From Streptomyces sp. NBC_01750 (GTDB lineage Bacteria; Actinomycetota; Actinomycetes; Streptomycetales; Streptomycetaceae), in assembly GCF_035918095.1 (NCBI RefSeq), contig NZ_CP109137.1, positions 806,001 to 870,000 of the forward strand: a stretch of DNA of 64,000 bases. The letters run 5' to 3'. The translations under genes were made by a program, and so were the position numbers. Below, piece after piece: positions 8,780 to 17,613 of this stretch (within the stretch, counting starts at the first letter, position 1; each line of letters starts with the position of its first letter). The notes under the pieces were generated by a model. The model was not told the DNA's origin. It made no database searches and saw only the letters and a list, made by a program, of their open reading frames with translations.

Positions 8780-11700
8780 CTACGCCGCCCGGTGCGAAGC
8801 CACCTCCTCCGCCGCGATCCGGATCTCTCTGCGTTGCGTGACGCCGCCCACCGTCACCGCCAGCGTGACCGTCCCCGGCCGCAGCGCGGTGAGCCTGCCC
8901 GAGACCGGGTCGAACGCCGCGGCATGACGGTGGCGGGCGTCCTCGGGCGCGCCGATGTACAGGTTCGGCGAGCCCGTCCAGTCCGCGCTCAGCGGGAACG
9001 CCACCGGCACCCTCCGCGCACCCTGCGTGACCGTCGCCCGGGCGTCCGCGGCCTGGCCGGGCTTCAGTGCGGCGGGCGCGTCCAGGGCCAGGCCGTCGAC
9101 GTGCGCCCGGGTCTGGACCGAGACCCAGTCCGGGCGGCCCTCCCACGGCCGGAGCCGCCCCGTCAGCTGCTCACCGCGCGACACCTTGTCGACGCCGACC
9201 AGCGACCAGCCCGTGAAGCCACCCTCGTCCGCCGGGCCCGCCGGGGCCTTGCCCGAGTTGCCGTTGATCAGATACGGCACGCCGTCCACATGGTCGGCGT
9301 GGAAGACGCCGACATGGCTTCCCACGAGACCCGCGCCCTTCCCCGTCGTACGGCGGAAATCCGCGAGCCACTGCTCGATCAGCGCCGCCTCCTTGCGGTC
9401 GCCGAGCTGACTGCCCTTCTGGACGGTCGGGTCCCGCGGCGGGACGTGCTCGACGAGCATCACCGACGAGATACTCGCGTCCTCGGCCGCCGCGTCGAGC
9501 TGTGCGCGCACCGCCTTGATCTGGTCGAAGCCGCCGCCCCGCAGGGTCAGGCTCGAGGTGTCCAGGGTCAGGAACCGCGTACCGCGATGGTCGAACGTCC
9601 GGTGCGCGGGCCCGAACTCGGCGATGAAGTTGTCGATCTTGCCGCCCATCACCTCATGGTTGCCCGGCACGTAGTACCAGGGCAGCTCGTCCCCCAGCTC
9701 CTCGGTCAGCACGCGGCGCGCGAAGGCCAGATCCGCCGGAGAGCCCTCGTCGACGAGGTCGCCGTTGACGATGAGGAAGTCGGGCCGCGCCGCCTTGATC
9801 TCGCGCAGCGTCCGGCGCGCCTGCGCCACGATCGCGCTGTCCGGGTCGCGGGCGACGAACTGCGCGTCGGACATGACCGCGAACTGCCAGTCCCTGCCCC
9901 CGGTCTCGGCCGCCGGGTCGATCAACGGATCGGCCGTACGCGGCTGCTGAGGCAGCACGACCGTCGGTGGCACCTGCGCGGTCAGGCCGTCGATCACGAT
10001 CTTCCCGGTGTACTGCTTGGCGGCCGCGGTCTCGGCCAGATAGAAGCGCTGCACCGACAGCGGCATCGCGGCCCCCGGCGGCACGGCAAAGGTGACCTGC
10101 CGCCAGCCCGTCCATGTGATGAACGGTCCGCGCAGCAACTGATCGGAGCCGGCGGCGTCCTTGAGGTGCAGCGTCGGCCACGCGCCCTTGCCGTCGCCCT
10201 TGATCCAGAGTGTGAACGACTGCGGCTGGCCCGGGACGGCGATCTGCCGCGGCGGGTTGGCGTAGGCGGCCCGGGTTGCGGTCGACTGCGTGAAGTCGTA
10301 GGTGAGCTCCAGGCCGGTGCCGCTCTGTCCCTCGGGCGTCGCCGCGACCGAACCGCTCGCGCGGGCCTGGCTGAAGGTCCAGGACGCGGCGTCGTCGAAG
10401 CCGGAGACCGGCTGCTCCGCGAGTCCGACGCCGGCGGCGAGCACAGTGGTGACGCCCCCGGCCGTCGCCGTGATCCGTCCGGCGCCGCTGCCCGTGCGGG
10501 ATGTGACGGTGAACGAGCCCCGGCCGTCGTCGCGGACGTCGAACAGCGTGTGGTCATAGGCGAGTCGGACATCGGCCGGTTCGACGGGCGCGCTGTTGCC
10601 CTGGGCGTCGAGGCCGAGGATGCCGAAGGTGCCGGTGGCGCTCGCGTCCGCGAGGCCGACCCGCTTGGTGGTCGGCTCGATTCCGGCCAGGTCGTCGAGC
10701 ACGGTCAGCTCGGTGCTGCCATGGGCGCCCGCACGTTCGGCGCGAATCTCGGTCGTACCGCTGCGCCGCGCCCGGAATGTCCCGTGGTCGTCGACCCGGC
10801 CCACCGAGGGCTGGGCGGCCCGCCAGTGCGGTGCTCCGGCGGCCGGTCCGTACGTCTCGTCGTAACCGGCGGCGGTGAGCCGGCGGGTCAGGCCGGGAAA
10901 CACCCGCTCCGGGTGGCCGCCCTTCACCGGGTCGGCGGTGGGGGCGCTCCCGGCGGGAGTGCGGGGCTCGACCCAGAAGCCGCGCAGCCGGCCGCTGCCG
11001 TCGGGCGCGGTGAGCGCGAGGCCGTTGGGGACGGTGCGCTCGCTGCCGTCGGAGGGGCTGTTCTCCAACTGGAGAACGTCGCTGCCGGGTTCGCGGGCGA
11101 CGAGTGTCGAGGAGCCTCCGCCGTCCAGGTTGAGTGCGCTGTGCGCGCCGGCCTTCTTCATCATCAGGCCGAGTTCGGTGAGGGTGACTCCGCCGCTGTC
11201 GGCCTGGCGCCCGTCGACGGTGATGACCTGCATCGCACGGCCGTCCTTGGAGAAGCCGACGGCGGTACGGGGGGCGGCGGTGTTGTTGCCTTCGCCCTCG
11301 TGGCTCAGCGGTACGCCGTCGACGACGAGGAGTTCGCGGCCGCCGACGGCGGTCCGCGGGACGGGCCCGCTCTCAGTACGCGGCCGGTACTCCAGGGACA
11401 CGGCGTCGCCCGGGCGCAGCGCCGCCAGCAGCCCCGCTCCGGCCTCCCGCCCGACCAGGACAGTGGTGTCCTCGGCGATCGGCCCGGTGCCGGGCCGATC
11501 GGTGACGGCGACGACCTTGCCATCCCGTAACACCGCTTCGGCGACGGGAGTCGCGGCGTCGACGGTCAGCGCGCGGTCGGCGGTTCCCCAGGCGGCGGTG
11601 TAGGCGCCGATCCCGCCGGCCGGGACGTTCGCGGCGTTGTACGCGGTCAGGGGGTGCGCACCGGAAGGCAGCGTGAGAGTGCCGTCGAAGTACAGCCGCA

Positions 11701-12268
11701 GGACACGTCCGGCGTTCTCCGGTCCGATGCCGACGGCGCGGTTGGCGCCGGTGGCCGGCGAGTGGGTGACCTTGCCGTCCTTGATGCCGGGGCCCTGCGG
11801 TGCGCCGGTCTGGTTGATGTCGAAGAAGTCCGCGTTGATCGCGGCCACCGTGCGCCGTCCCTTGCCGGGGTCGTGCTGTGCGGCGAGTTCGGAGACGGCG
11901 CGGCGGTCGGCCACCTTCCCGGAGGAGAGGTAGTCGGCCTGCACGCCGCTGCCGTCGAGATCGACGGAAAGCGCGTCGACGCGCAGCCACTTGTCCGATT
12001 CGAGCCGGTCGTAGGAAGTGAGGCTGACGCCCGGAGCGATCGGCCGGGAACTGCGCGCGGTCTCGATGCCGTCGCCGTCGGCGATGGATCTCGGCCGTCC
12101 GGCCGCACCACTCGCGGGCGGCGGCGCGACGGGCCGCAGCACTTCCGCGGAGTCTCGGGGGCGGGGGTCGGGGGTGGAATCGGCGACGGCCGGGGACATG
12201 GCCCCCGCCGTCAGCGCGGACACCGTCGCGACCAGCACGACGGACCGTCTTGCTCTGCCAAGGCCCAC
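8780..12268 (-). CDS. Secreted phosphodiester glycosidase (NAGPA) / metallophosphoesterase fusion
   Basis: This is a 1162-residue exported multidomain enzyme. A signal peptide (RARRSVVLVATVSALTAGA, cleavage near AVADS) is followed by a NAGPA/DUF2233 domain at about 75-420. It carries AINADFFDINQTGAPQG, FDGTLTL and ALNLDGGGSSTLV. A beta-rich, Ig-like and carbohydrate-binding-like stretch follows (about 450-780). A calcineurin-like phosphoesterase occupies about 795-1000 with AVMSDAQF, IVNGDLVDEG and PGNHEVMGG, then a C-terminal Ig-like domain. The GTG start has CCAGGAG six bases upstream. It probably hydrolyses phosphodiester-linked sugars or wall/teichoic polymers outside the cell; the substrate is inferred only. 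It is one of the largest intact genes here. Confidence 0.85.
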   Translation of the reverse strand: MGLGRARRSVVLVATVSALTAGAMSPAVADSTPDPRPRDSAEVLRPVAPPPASGAAGRPRSIADGDGIETARSSRPIAPGVSLTSYDRLESDKWLRVDALSVDLDGSGVQADYLSSGKVADRRAVSELAAQHDPGKGRRTVAAINADFFDINQTGAPQGPGIKDGKVTHSPATGANRAVGIGPENAGRVLRLYFDGTLTLPSGAHPLTAYNAANVPAGGIGAYTAAWGTADRALTVDAATPVAEAVLRDGKVVAVTDRPGTGPIAEDTTVLVGREAGAGLLAALRPGDAVSLEYRPRTESGPVPRTAVGGRELLVVDGVPLSHEGEGNNTAAPRTAVGFSKDGRAMQVITVDGRQADSGGVTLTELGLMMKKAGAHSALNLDGGGSSTLVAREPGSDVLQLENSPSDGSERTVPNGLALTAPDGSGRLRGFWVEPRTPAGSAPTADPVKGGHPERVFPGLTRRLTAAGYDETYGPAAGAPHWRAAQPSVGRVDDHGTFRARRSGTTEIRAERAGAHGSTELTVLDDLAGIEPTTKRVGLADASATGTFGILGLDAQGNSAPVEPADVRLAYDHTLFDVRDDGRGSFTVTSRTGSGAGRITATAGGVTTVLAAGVGLAEQPVSGFDDAASWTFSQARASGSVAATPEGQSGTGLELTYDFTQSTATRAAYANPPRQIAVPGQPQSFTLWIKGDGKGAWPTLHLKDAAGSDQLLRGPFITWTGWRQVTFAVPPGAAMPLSVQRFYLAETAAAKQYTGKIVIDGLTAQVPPTVVLPQQPRTADPLIDPAAETGGRDWQFAVMSDAQFVARDPDSAIVAQARRTLREIKAARPDFLIVNGDLVDEGSPADLAFARRVLTEELGDELPWYYVPGNHEVMGGKIDNFIAEFGPAHRTFDHRGTRFLTLDTSSLTLRGGGFDQIKAVRAQLDAAAEDASISSVMLVEHVPPRDPTVQKGSQLGDRKEAALIEQWLADFRRTTGKGAGLVGSHVGVFHADHVDGVPYLINGNSGKAPAGPADEGGFTGWSLVGVDKVSRGEQLTGRLRPWEGRPDWVSVQTRAHVDGLALDAPAALKPGQAADARATVTQGARRVPVAFPLSADWTGSPNLYIGAPEDARHRHAAAFDPVSGRLTALRPGTVTLAVTVGGVTQRREIRIAAEEVASHRAA

Positions 12269-12562
12269 AACTACTCCTGGAATAAGGCTGGTTGAGCGCG
12301 CGGTAAGCGCTGTCTGCGGACAGCATCGCGGCCCTCGTACAGCAACACCAGGGGGCAGCGGGGACGATGGGAAGAACAGTAGGGGAGCGCAGGCAGTGAC
12401 ACTCCCATTGGCGCACCGGAGATCAAGTGATCATGCCGGTGGGGCCCGGTTGCCCGGGCACCGGCCGTTCTCCCTCTCGCGCCCGCATCGGTCGCTCGCA
12501 CGCGCCATATTCGCGAAAGAAAGCTGTAACAATTCACCATGCGAGACGATTTCCGAGGGACA
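12269..12562. other. Gene-free stretch upstream of the NAGPA fusion gene
   Basis: This 294-base stretch lies between the divergent NAGPA fusion gene and the promoter of the sulfonate operon. No reading frame with convincing codon bias or ribosome site was seen on either strand. It must hold the promoter of the minus-strand fusion gene, but no clear -10/-35 pair was recognised. The right end (from about 12520) is noticeably less G+C rich. Confidence 0.5.
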
Positions 12563-12591
12563 TTGACGTGACCGGAAGTCGCTGCCATTCT
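12563..12591 (+). promoter_or_regulatory. Putative HrdB-type promoter of the sulfonate operon
   Basis: A TTGACG hexamer at 12563-12568 is followed, after exactly 17 bases, by CATTCT at 12586-12591. The -35 matches the consensus in five of six positions and the -10 in three of six (ATxxxT). The expected transcription start, 7-8 bases downstream, falls on or next to the GTG at 12599. This would make the leader peptide transcript leaderless. Confidence 0.45.
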
Positions 12592-12598
12592 CTCCGGT

Positions 12599-12682
12599 GT
12601 GAGTCAAGCTGACATTCTCGTATCGCGCCTGCACGTCGATCTTCGACGGCACGCCAGCGCACTCTGTGCCGCTGGCCGCTGA
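12599..12682 (+). CDS. Putative leader peptide of the sulfonate operon (27 residues)
   Basis: The GTG-started short frame encodes 27 residues and contains VSRLHVDLRRHASALC, then AAGR and stop. The pattern S-R-x-H-V-D-L-x-R-x-x-S-A-x-C matches, from recalled knowledge, the actinobacterial putative leader peptides that precede sulfur-assimilation operons. It lies 214 bases upstream of the FMN reductase gene. There is no ribosome site before the GTG, and the predicted transcript start coincides with it, which suggests leaderless translation. The likely role is attenuation or translational coupling in response to sulfur or cysteine supply. This is inferred from position and from the family; the single cysteine codon near the end is the only direct cue. 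Confidence 0.65.
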   Translation: MSQADILVSRLHVDLRRHASALCAAGR

Positions 12683-12716
12683 AACACTCCCAGCTGACTT
12701 CCCTTCCGGCGTCCAG

Positions 12717-12732
12717 CCCTCTCTTCAGAGGG
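12717..12732 (+). promoter_or_regulatory. Hairpin between leader peptide and sulfonate operon
   Basis: CCCTCT and AGAGGG form a perfect six-base-pair stem with a four-base CTTC loop, 34 bases after the leader peptide stop. No U-run follows, so it is not a simple intrinsic terminator. It may be part of an attenuation or antitermination fold in the 214-base untranslated stretch before the first structural gene. Confidence 0.35.
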
Positions 12733-12896
12733 TCACGGTCAGGCTGAGCGCCTCCGCCCCGCCCATGCGGAAATTCTCACGGCAAGGCCCGTAAAGGAGC
12801 CTTCCGATTCTCTTCAATCCCTTTTCCTGAACGTATCGCACGCCTTTTCAGCGCGACGCTTCAGGCATCTTCGCGTACCCCGAAACGGAATAACTG

Positions 12897-13490
12897 ATGA
12901 CCTCCATCCTGGCTGTTTCCGGAAGCCCATCCGTGAACTCGCGCACCGAATTGCTGGTCGAGCACGCGGTTGAGCGACTGTCCGTCACCGGCTTCGACGC
13001 GGGCCATCTGAAGGTGCGTGAGCTGCCCGCGGCCGAACTGCTGGCCGGCCGGTCCGACTCGGCCGCCCTGCGAGCGGCGGCCGAGCAGGTCGCCGCCGCG
13101 GACGGTCTGATCGTGGCCACACCCGTCTACAAGGCCTCCTACACCGGACTGCTCAAGGCCTTCCTCGATCTGCTGCCGCAGTCCGGCCTGGCCGGAAAGA
13201 CGGTTCTGCCGCTGGCCACGGGCGGCAGCCTGGCCCACGTACTCACCATCGACTACGCCCTGCGCCCGGTCCTTTCGGCGCTCGGGGCCCGGCATGTCGT
13301 CGGCGGCTCCTTCCTCCTCGACAGCCATGTCGAGCGGCTGCCCGAAGGCGGTGCGCATCTGCGCCCCGAGGCCGAACTCCGGCTCTTCGACGTCGTCGAC
13401 GAGTTCATCCAGTCACTCCCCTCCCGGACCCTCTCCCCCGCCCAGTCCCCCGCCCCCGGTGCGGCGACCTCCGCCGCCCGCAGCCACTGA
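12897..13490 (+). CDS. ssuE: NADPH-dependent FMN reductase, SsuE-type
   Basis: This 197-residue flavodoxin-like reductase would supply reduced FMN to the monooxygenase encoded downstream. Family motifs are the N-terminal phosphate-binding loop ILAVSGSPSVNSRTE, GLIVATPVYKASYTGLLKAFLDLL, and PLATGGSLAHVLTIDYALRPVL. The C-terminal 20 residues are a Ser/Pro/Ala tail with no counterpart in the core fold. The ATG at 12897 has a weak GGAATAA site. It is the first structural gene of a six-gene operon with tight spacing. The gene symbol is by family and context; specificity for FMN is inferred. Confidence 0.85.
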   Translation: MTSILAVSGSPSVNSRTELLVEHAVERLSVTGFDAGHLKVRELPAAELLAGRSDSAALRAAAEQVAAADGLIVATPVYKASYTGLLKAFLDLLPQSGLAGKTVLPLATGGSLAHVLTIDYALRPVLSALGARHVVGGSFLLDSHVERLPEGGAHLRPEAELRLFDVVDEFIQSLPSRTLSPAQSPAPGAATSAARSH

Positions 13491-13501
13491 AGGAATCCGA
13501 C

Positions 13502-14518
13502 GTGCACACCACAACCAGACGTAACTTCCTCGTCCTCACCGGTATCTCCGCACTGGCGGCGGCCGGCTGCGGCACGGCGGTCGGCAGCGGCACGCGGAAC
13601 ACCGGCACGCTCCGCTACCAGGGCTCGGTCGGCCAGGTCAGCCCGGCCGAACTCGCCGCGTCCCTCGGCTACCTGGAGGATCTGAAGCTCAAGTGGGTCG
13701 GCAACACCATCAGCGGCCCGCAGGACATCCAGTCCGCCGCGTCCGGGCAGACCGACTTCGGCGGCGCCTTCAACGGAGCCGTCGTCAAGCTCGCCGCCCG
13801 CAAGGCCCCCATCAAGGCCGTCGTCAGCTACTACGGCTCCGACAAGCAGGCGTACAGCGGCTTCTACGTAACCGAAAAAAGCGCCATACGTACGCCCCGC
13901 GACCTCATCGGCAAGAAGGTCGGCATGAACACCCTCGGCGCCCACCACGAGGCGATGCTCGACATCTACCTCAAGAAGAACGGGCTGAGCCGGGCCGAGG
14001 CCGAGCAGGTCGAGCGGATCGTCATCCCGCCCGTCAACACCGAACAGTCCCTGCGCCAGCGCCAGATCGACGTGGCCGTCCTCGGCGGCATTCTCCGCGA
14101 CAAGGCGCTGGAGGCCGGGGGCGTACGCAAGCTCTTCAGCGACTACGACCTGCGCGGGGCCTTCAGCGCCGGTACGTACGTCCTGACCGAGCGATTCATC
14201 AAGCAGAACCCGGAGACCGCACGGATCTTCGTCACCGGAGTGGGCAAGGCCCTGGACTGGGCCCGTACCACGCAGCGCGACGAGGTAGTCGCACACATGA
14301 CCGAGGTAGTCGCCAAGCGCAAGCGCAACGAGAGCGCCGCCGCGCTCAAGTACTGGCGCTCCTACGGCGTCTCGGCGCCGGGCGGCCGGATCGAGGAGAA
14401 GGAACTGTCGGTCTGGGCCGACTGGCTCACCGAACGCGGCGACCTCAAGTCCGGCCGGGTCGGCGTCCCCGACCTCTACACCAACGAGTTCAACAACAGT
14501 GTCAAGAAGGCGGGTTGA
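13502..14518 (+). CDS. ssuA: ABC transporter substrate-binding lipoprotein (alkanesulfonate/nitrate/taurine type)
   Basis: This 338-residue periplasmic-type binding protein would be anchored outside the membrane. The N-terminus carries a Tat-like twin arginine (TTRRNFLVLTG) and a lipobox LAAAGC, so it is probably a Tat-exported lipoprotein cleaved before Cys22. The rest has the NMT1/SsuA pattern: SGPQDIQSAASGQTDFGGAFN, then TPRDLIGKKVGMNTLGAHHE, then PPVNTEQSLRQRQIDVAVLG. The start is GTG with GAAGGA seven bases upstream. It sits between the FMN reductase and the ATPase of the same system. The exact ligand is not determinable. Confidence 0.88.
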   Translation: MHTTTRRNFLVLTGISALAAAGCGTAVGSGTRNTGTLRYQGSVGQVSPAELAASLGYLEDLKLKWVGNTISGPQDIQSAASGQTDFGGAFNGAVVKLAARKAPIKAVVSYYGSDKQAYSGFYVTEKSAIRTPRDLIGKKVGMNTLGAHHEAMLDIYLKKNGLSRAEAEQVERIVIPPVNTEQSLRQRQIDVAVLGGILRDKALEAGGVRKLFSDYDLRGAFSAGTYVLTERFIKQNPETARIFVTGVGKALDWARTTQRDEVVAHMTEVVAKRKRNESAAALKYWRSYGVSAPGGRIEEKELSVWADWLTERGDLKSGRVGVPDLYTNEFNNSVKKAG

Positions 14519-14522
14519 TCCC

Positions 14523-15332
14523 ATGACCGCCAAAATCAGCTTCCGGGGTGTCGGCAAGACCTTCCCCGTACGCGGAAAACAGCAGCAGGTCACCGCGCTC
14601 GACGGGATCGATCTCGATATCGCCGCCGGTGAGTTCGTGGTCGTCGTCGGCCCGAGCGGCTGCGGAAAATCCACCCTGCTCGATCTCCTCGGCGGGCTCT
14701 CCGAACCCACCAGCGGTGAGATCCTGCTGGACGGCGCGCCCGTCACTGGACCGGGCCTGGACAGGGGCATCGTCTTCCAGCAGTACGCCCTGCTCCCCTG
14801 GCGCACCGCGCAGGGCAATGTGGAGTTCGGCCTGGAAGCCACCCGGGTGCCCCGCCGCGAGCGGGCCGAGCGGGCCAGGGAGTATCTGGCGCTCGTCGGG
14901 CTCTCCGGCTTCGAGGACCGGCATCCGCACGAGCTCTCCGGTGGCATGCGCCAGCGTGTGGCCATCGCCCGGAGCCTCGCTTATGACCCCGATGTGCTGC
15001 TCATGGACGAGCCGTTCGCCGCACTCGACGCGCAGACCCGCGAGTCGCTCCAGGACGAGCTGCTGCGGATCTGGCAGCGCACCGGCAAGACGATCGTCTT
15101 CATCACGCACGGCATCGACGAGGCGGTCCATCTCGGACAGCGGGTCGCCGTCCTCACCTCCCGTCCCGGCCGGATCAAGGAGGTGGTGCCGATCGGCCTC
15201 GGCGACCGCGGCGCCGACACCGACCCGCGCTCCAGCCCCGAGTTCGCACACCACCGCCATCAGATCTGGAACCTGCTGCGCGACGAGGTCAGCCGGGCGC
15301 AGCAAGAGGAGAGGGAGGCCGCAACGCTATGA
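14523..15332 (+). CDS. ssuB: ABC transporter ATP-binding protein, SsuB-type
   Basis: This 269-residue ATPase energises sulfonate import. It has Walker A GPSGCGKSTLLD, Q-loop FQQYALLPWRTA, signature LSGGMRQRVAIARSL, Walker B VLLMDEPFAALD and the switch histidine in FITHGIDEA. The Q-loop tryptophan-arginine pattern is typical of the nitrate/sulfonate/taurine (SsuB/TauB) subfamily. The ATG at 14523 lies four bases after the preceding stop, and the 3' end overlaps the permease by four bases (ATGA), so translation is probably coupled. Confidence 0.92.
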   Translation: MTAKISFRGVGKTFPVRGKQQQVTALDGIDLDIAAGEFVVVVGPSGCGKSTLLDLLGGLSEPTSGEILLDGAPVTGPGLDRGIVFQQYALLPWRTAQGNVEFGLEATRVPRRERAERAREYLALVGLSGFEDRHPHELSGGMRQRVAIARSLAYDPDVLLMDEPFAALDAQTRESLQDELLRIWQRTGKTIVFITHGIDEAVHLGQRVAVLTSRPGRIKEVVPIGLGDRGADTDPRSSPEFAHHRHQIWNLLRDEVSRAQQEEREAATL

Positions 15333-16219
15333 GCATCGTCACCGAGAAGGCGCCCGCGACAGCCGTCGATGTGAACCGCGCGGCGCAGGACACCGACCCC
15401 GCACCGCCCCCACCGCTCCGGACCCGCGCACTGCCCGCCCCGGTCCGCCGCGCCGGCCGCATCCTGCTGACCCTGCTCACCCGGACCGCCGCTATCGCCG
15501 CGCTGCTCGCGGTGTGGGAGAGCGCCCCCCGGCTCGGCCTGGTCGACCGGACGTTCCTGCCGCCGTTCTCGGAGGTCGCCGTCGCCTGGTGGCAACTGCT
15601 CCTGGACGGCCAGCTCGCCGAACACACTCAGGCCAGCCTTCAGCGCTCGTTCACCGGCTTCGCTCTCGCGGTCGTCATCGCCGTACCGCTCGGCCTGCTG
15701 ATCGGCTGGTACCGGCCGCTCGCGCAACTCCTCGGGCCACTGCTGGAGGTCTTCCGCAACACCGCCGCGCTCGCCCTGCTGCCGGTTTTCGTCCTGCTGC
15801 TGGGCATCGGCGAGACCTCTAAGGTCTCCATCGTCCTGTACGCCTGCACCTGGCCGATTCTGCTGAACACCATCAGCGCCGTGAGCAGCGTCGATCCAAC
15901 GCTGCTCAGGCTGGCCAGGTCGATGGACCTGCCCGCTCCGAGGATCTTCCAGAAGGTGATCCTGCCTGCCTCCGTGCCGACCGTCTTCACCGGCATCCGG
16001 ATGGCAGGGGCGGTGGCCATCCTGGTCCTCGTCGCCGCCGAGATGGTGGGCGCCAAGGCCGGGCTCGGCTATCTCGTCAACGCCTCACAGTTCAACTTCG
16101 CGATCCCCGACATGTACGCCGGGATCATCACCATCTCCGCCATCGGCGTGGCTTTCAACCAGCTGCTCGTGGCTCTTGAGCGCCGCTTCACGTCCTGGCG
16201 CACCCCGACCGGAAACTGA
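15329..16219 (+). CDS. ssuC: ABC transporter permease, SsuC-type
   Basis: This 296-residue inner-membrane permease belongs to the BPD_transp_1 superfamily. About six hydrophobic helices are visible (for example IAALLAVWE, FALAVVIAVPLGLLIGWY, ALALLPVFVLLLGIG). The cytoplasmic EAA loop reads SMDLPAPRIFQKVILPASVPTVF in outline, the contact site for SsuB. A 45-residue Pro/Ala/Arg-rich N-terminal extension precedes the first helix. It overlaps the ATPase gene by ATGA. Confidence 0.9.
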   Translation: MSIVTEKAPATAVDVNRAAQDTDPAPPPPLRTRALPAPVRRAGRILLTLLTRTAAIAALLAVWESAPRLGLVDRTFLPPFSEVAVAWWQLLLDGQLAEHTQASLQRSFTGFALAVVIAVPLGLLIGWYRPLAQLLGPLLEVFRNTAALALLPVFVLLLGIGETSKVSIVLYACTWPILLNTISAVSSVDPTLLRLARSMDLPAPRIFQKVILPASVPTVFTGIRMAGAVAILVLVAAEMVGAKAGLGYLVNASQFNFAIPDMYAGIITISAIGVAFNQLLVALERRFTSWRTPTGN

Positions 16220-16229
16220 GGATCCGCCC

Positions 16230-17564
16230 ATGTCCGCCGACGCCCCCCGCCAGTTCCATCTCAACGCGTTCCTCATGAACGCCGGCCATCACGACGCCGC
16301 GTGGCGCCATCCGCGCACCCGGCCCGACCGGATCACCGAGCTCTCGTACTTCCAGGAGCTGGCCCGTACCGCAGAGCGCGGCAGACTCGACTCGCTGTTT
16401 CTCGCGGACGGCGTCGCCCTGTGGGGAAATGCCCGCTTCAACGCGGTCGGCGGTTTCGAGCCGCTCACTCTGCTGTCCGCACTGGCCGTTGCCACCGAGC
16501 ACATCGGTCTTATCGCCACCGTCTCCACCACATTCAACGAACCCTTCCATGTGGCACGGAAGTTCGCCTCGCTCGACCACCTCAGCGGCGGGCGCGCCGG
16601 CTGGAACATCGTCACCTCCGGGAATGAGGCCGAGGCCAGGAACTTCGGCCGCGAGGAGCATCTGGAGCACGCTCTGCGCTACGAGCGGGCCGCCGAGTTC
16701 CTGGAGGTGACCAAGGAGCTGTGGGACAGCTGGCGTGACGACGCGACGGTCATCGACCGCGAACGCGGGGTCTACACGGAGGACGGCGCCGTGCGGCCGA
16801 TCGGACACCGCGGCAAGCATTTCCGGGTCGACGGGCCGCTCAACGTACAGCGCTCGCCGCAGGGCCATCCGCTGCTGGTGCAGGCCGGTTCCTCCGAGGA
16901 CGGCAAGGAGTTCGCCGCCCGGTACGCGGAGGCGGTGTTCACCGCCCAGCAGACCCTCGCCGACGGCCAGACCTTCTACAAGGACCTCAAGTCACGGCTT
17001 GCGAAGTACGGCCGCAGGGCCGACCAGGTGAAGATCCTCCCGGGGATCTGCCCCATCATCGGCGCGACCGAGGCCGAGGCCCTGGCGCTGCAGGACGAGC
17101 TGACGGACCTGCAGGTCCCCGCGTACGGGCTGCAGCAGCTGTCCGGGATGCTCGGCACTGATCTGAGCGGCCTGCCGCTCGACGGTCCGCTGCCCGACCT
17201 CCCCGAGGAGCAGGACATCAACGGCAACAAGTCCCGCTTCACGCTGGTGGCGGAACTCGCCCGGCGCGAGCAGCTCACCATCCGGGAGCTGATCGCCCGC
17301 CTCGGCGGCGGCCGCGGCCACCGGGTCTTCGCCGGCACCCCCGAGCAGATCGCGGACCAGCTGGAGCAGTGGTTCACCGAGGGCGCGGCGGACGGGTTCA
17401 ACATCATGCCGCCGTATCTGCCGGGCGGGCTGGAGGACTTCGTCGACCAGGTGGTGCCACTGCTGCAGGCGCGCGGCCTGTTCCGTACGGAGTACAGCGG
17501 TCGCACCCTTCGCGACCGCTACGGGCTGGAGCGACCCGCAGGCCGGCCCGCGCTTGCCCACTGA
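16230..17564 (+). CDS. LLM-class FMN-dependent monooxygenase (NtaA/SnaA/DszA group)
   Basis: This 444-residue flavin-dependent monooxygenase has the bacterial luciferase-like fold. Features include FHLNAFLMNAGHHDAAWR, GRLDSLFLADGVALW, HIGLIATVSTTFNEPFHVAR, SGGRAGWNIVTSGNEAEARN and HRVFAGTPEQIADQLE. The GWNIVTS motif is hallmark of the NtaA/DszA branch rather than classical SsuD. It would use reduced FMN from the SsuE-type partner to cleave a C-S or C-N bond, freeing sulfite or a similar product. The ATG at 16230 has GAGGA seven bases upstream. The operon context supports organosulfur use, but the substrate is inferred. Confidence 0.88.
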   Translation: MSADAPRQFHLNAFLMNAGHHDAAWRHPRTRPDRITELSYFQELARTAERGRLDSLFLADGVALWGNARFNAVGGFEPLTLLSALAVATEHIGLIATVSTTFNEPFHVARKFASLDHLSGGRAGWNIVTSGNEAEARNFGREEHLEHALRYERAAEFLEVTKELWDSWRDDATVIDRERGVYTEDGAVRPIGHRGKHFRVDGPLNVQRSPQGHPLLVQAGSSEDGKEFAARYAEAVFTAQQTLADGQTFYKDLKSRLAKYGRRADQVKILPGICPIIGATEAEALALQDELTDLQVPAYGLQQLSGMLGTDLSGLPLDGPLPDLPEEQDINGNKSRFTLVAELARREQLTIRELIARLGGGRGHRVFAGTPEQIADQLEQWFTEGAADGFNIMPPYLPGGLEDFVDQVVPLLQARGLFRTEYSGRTLRDRYGLERPAGRPALAH

Positions 17565-17613
17565 CGTCCACCGACCCCGTTCACTCATCCGCCCAGAGAA
17601 AGGCAGCACCCGC

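Noticed and set aside
8615..11530. Very long open frame antisense to the NAGPA fusion gene
   Set aside because: It is rich in Arg, Gly and Ala with no family motif. The sense-strand gene has signal peptide and catalytic motifs, so the antisense frame is a G+C artefact.
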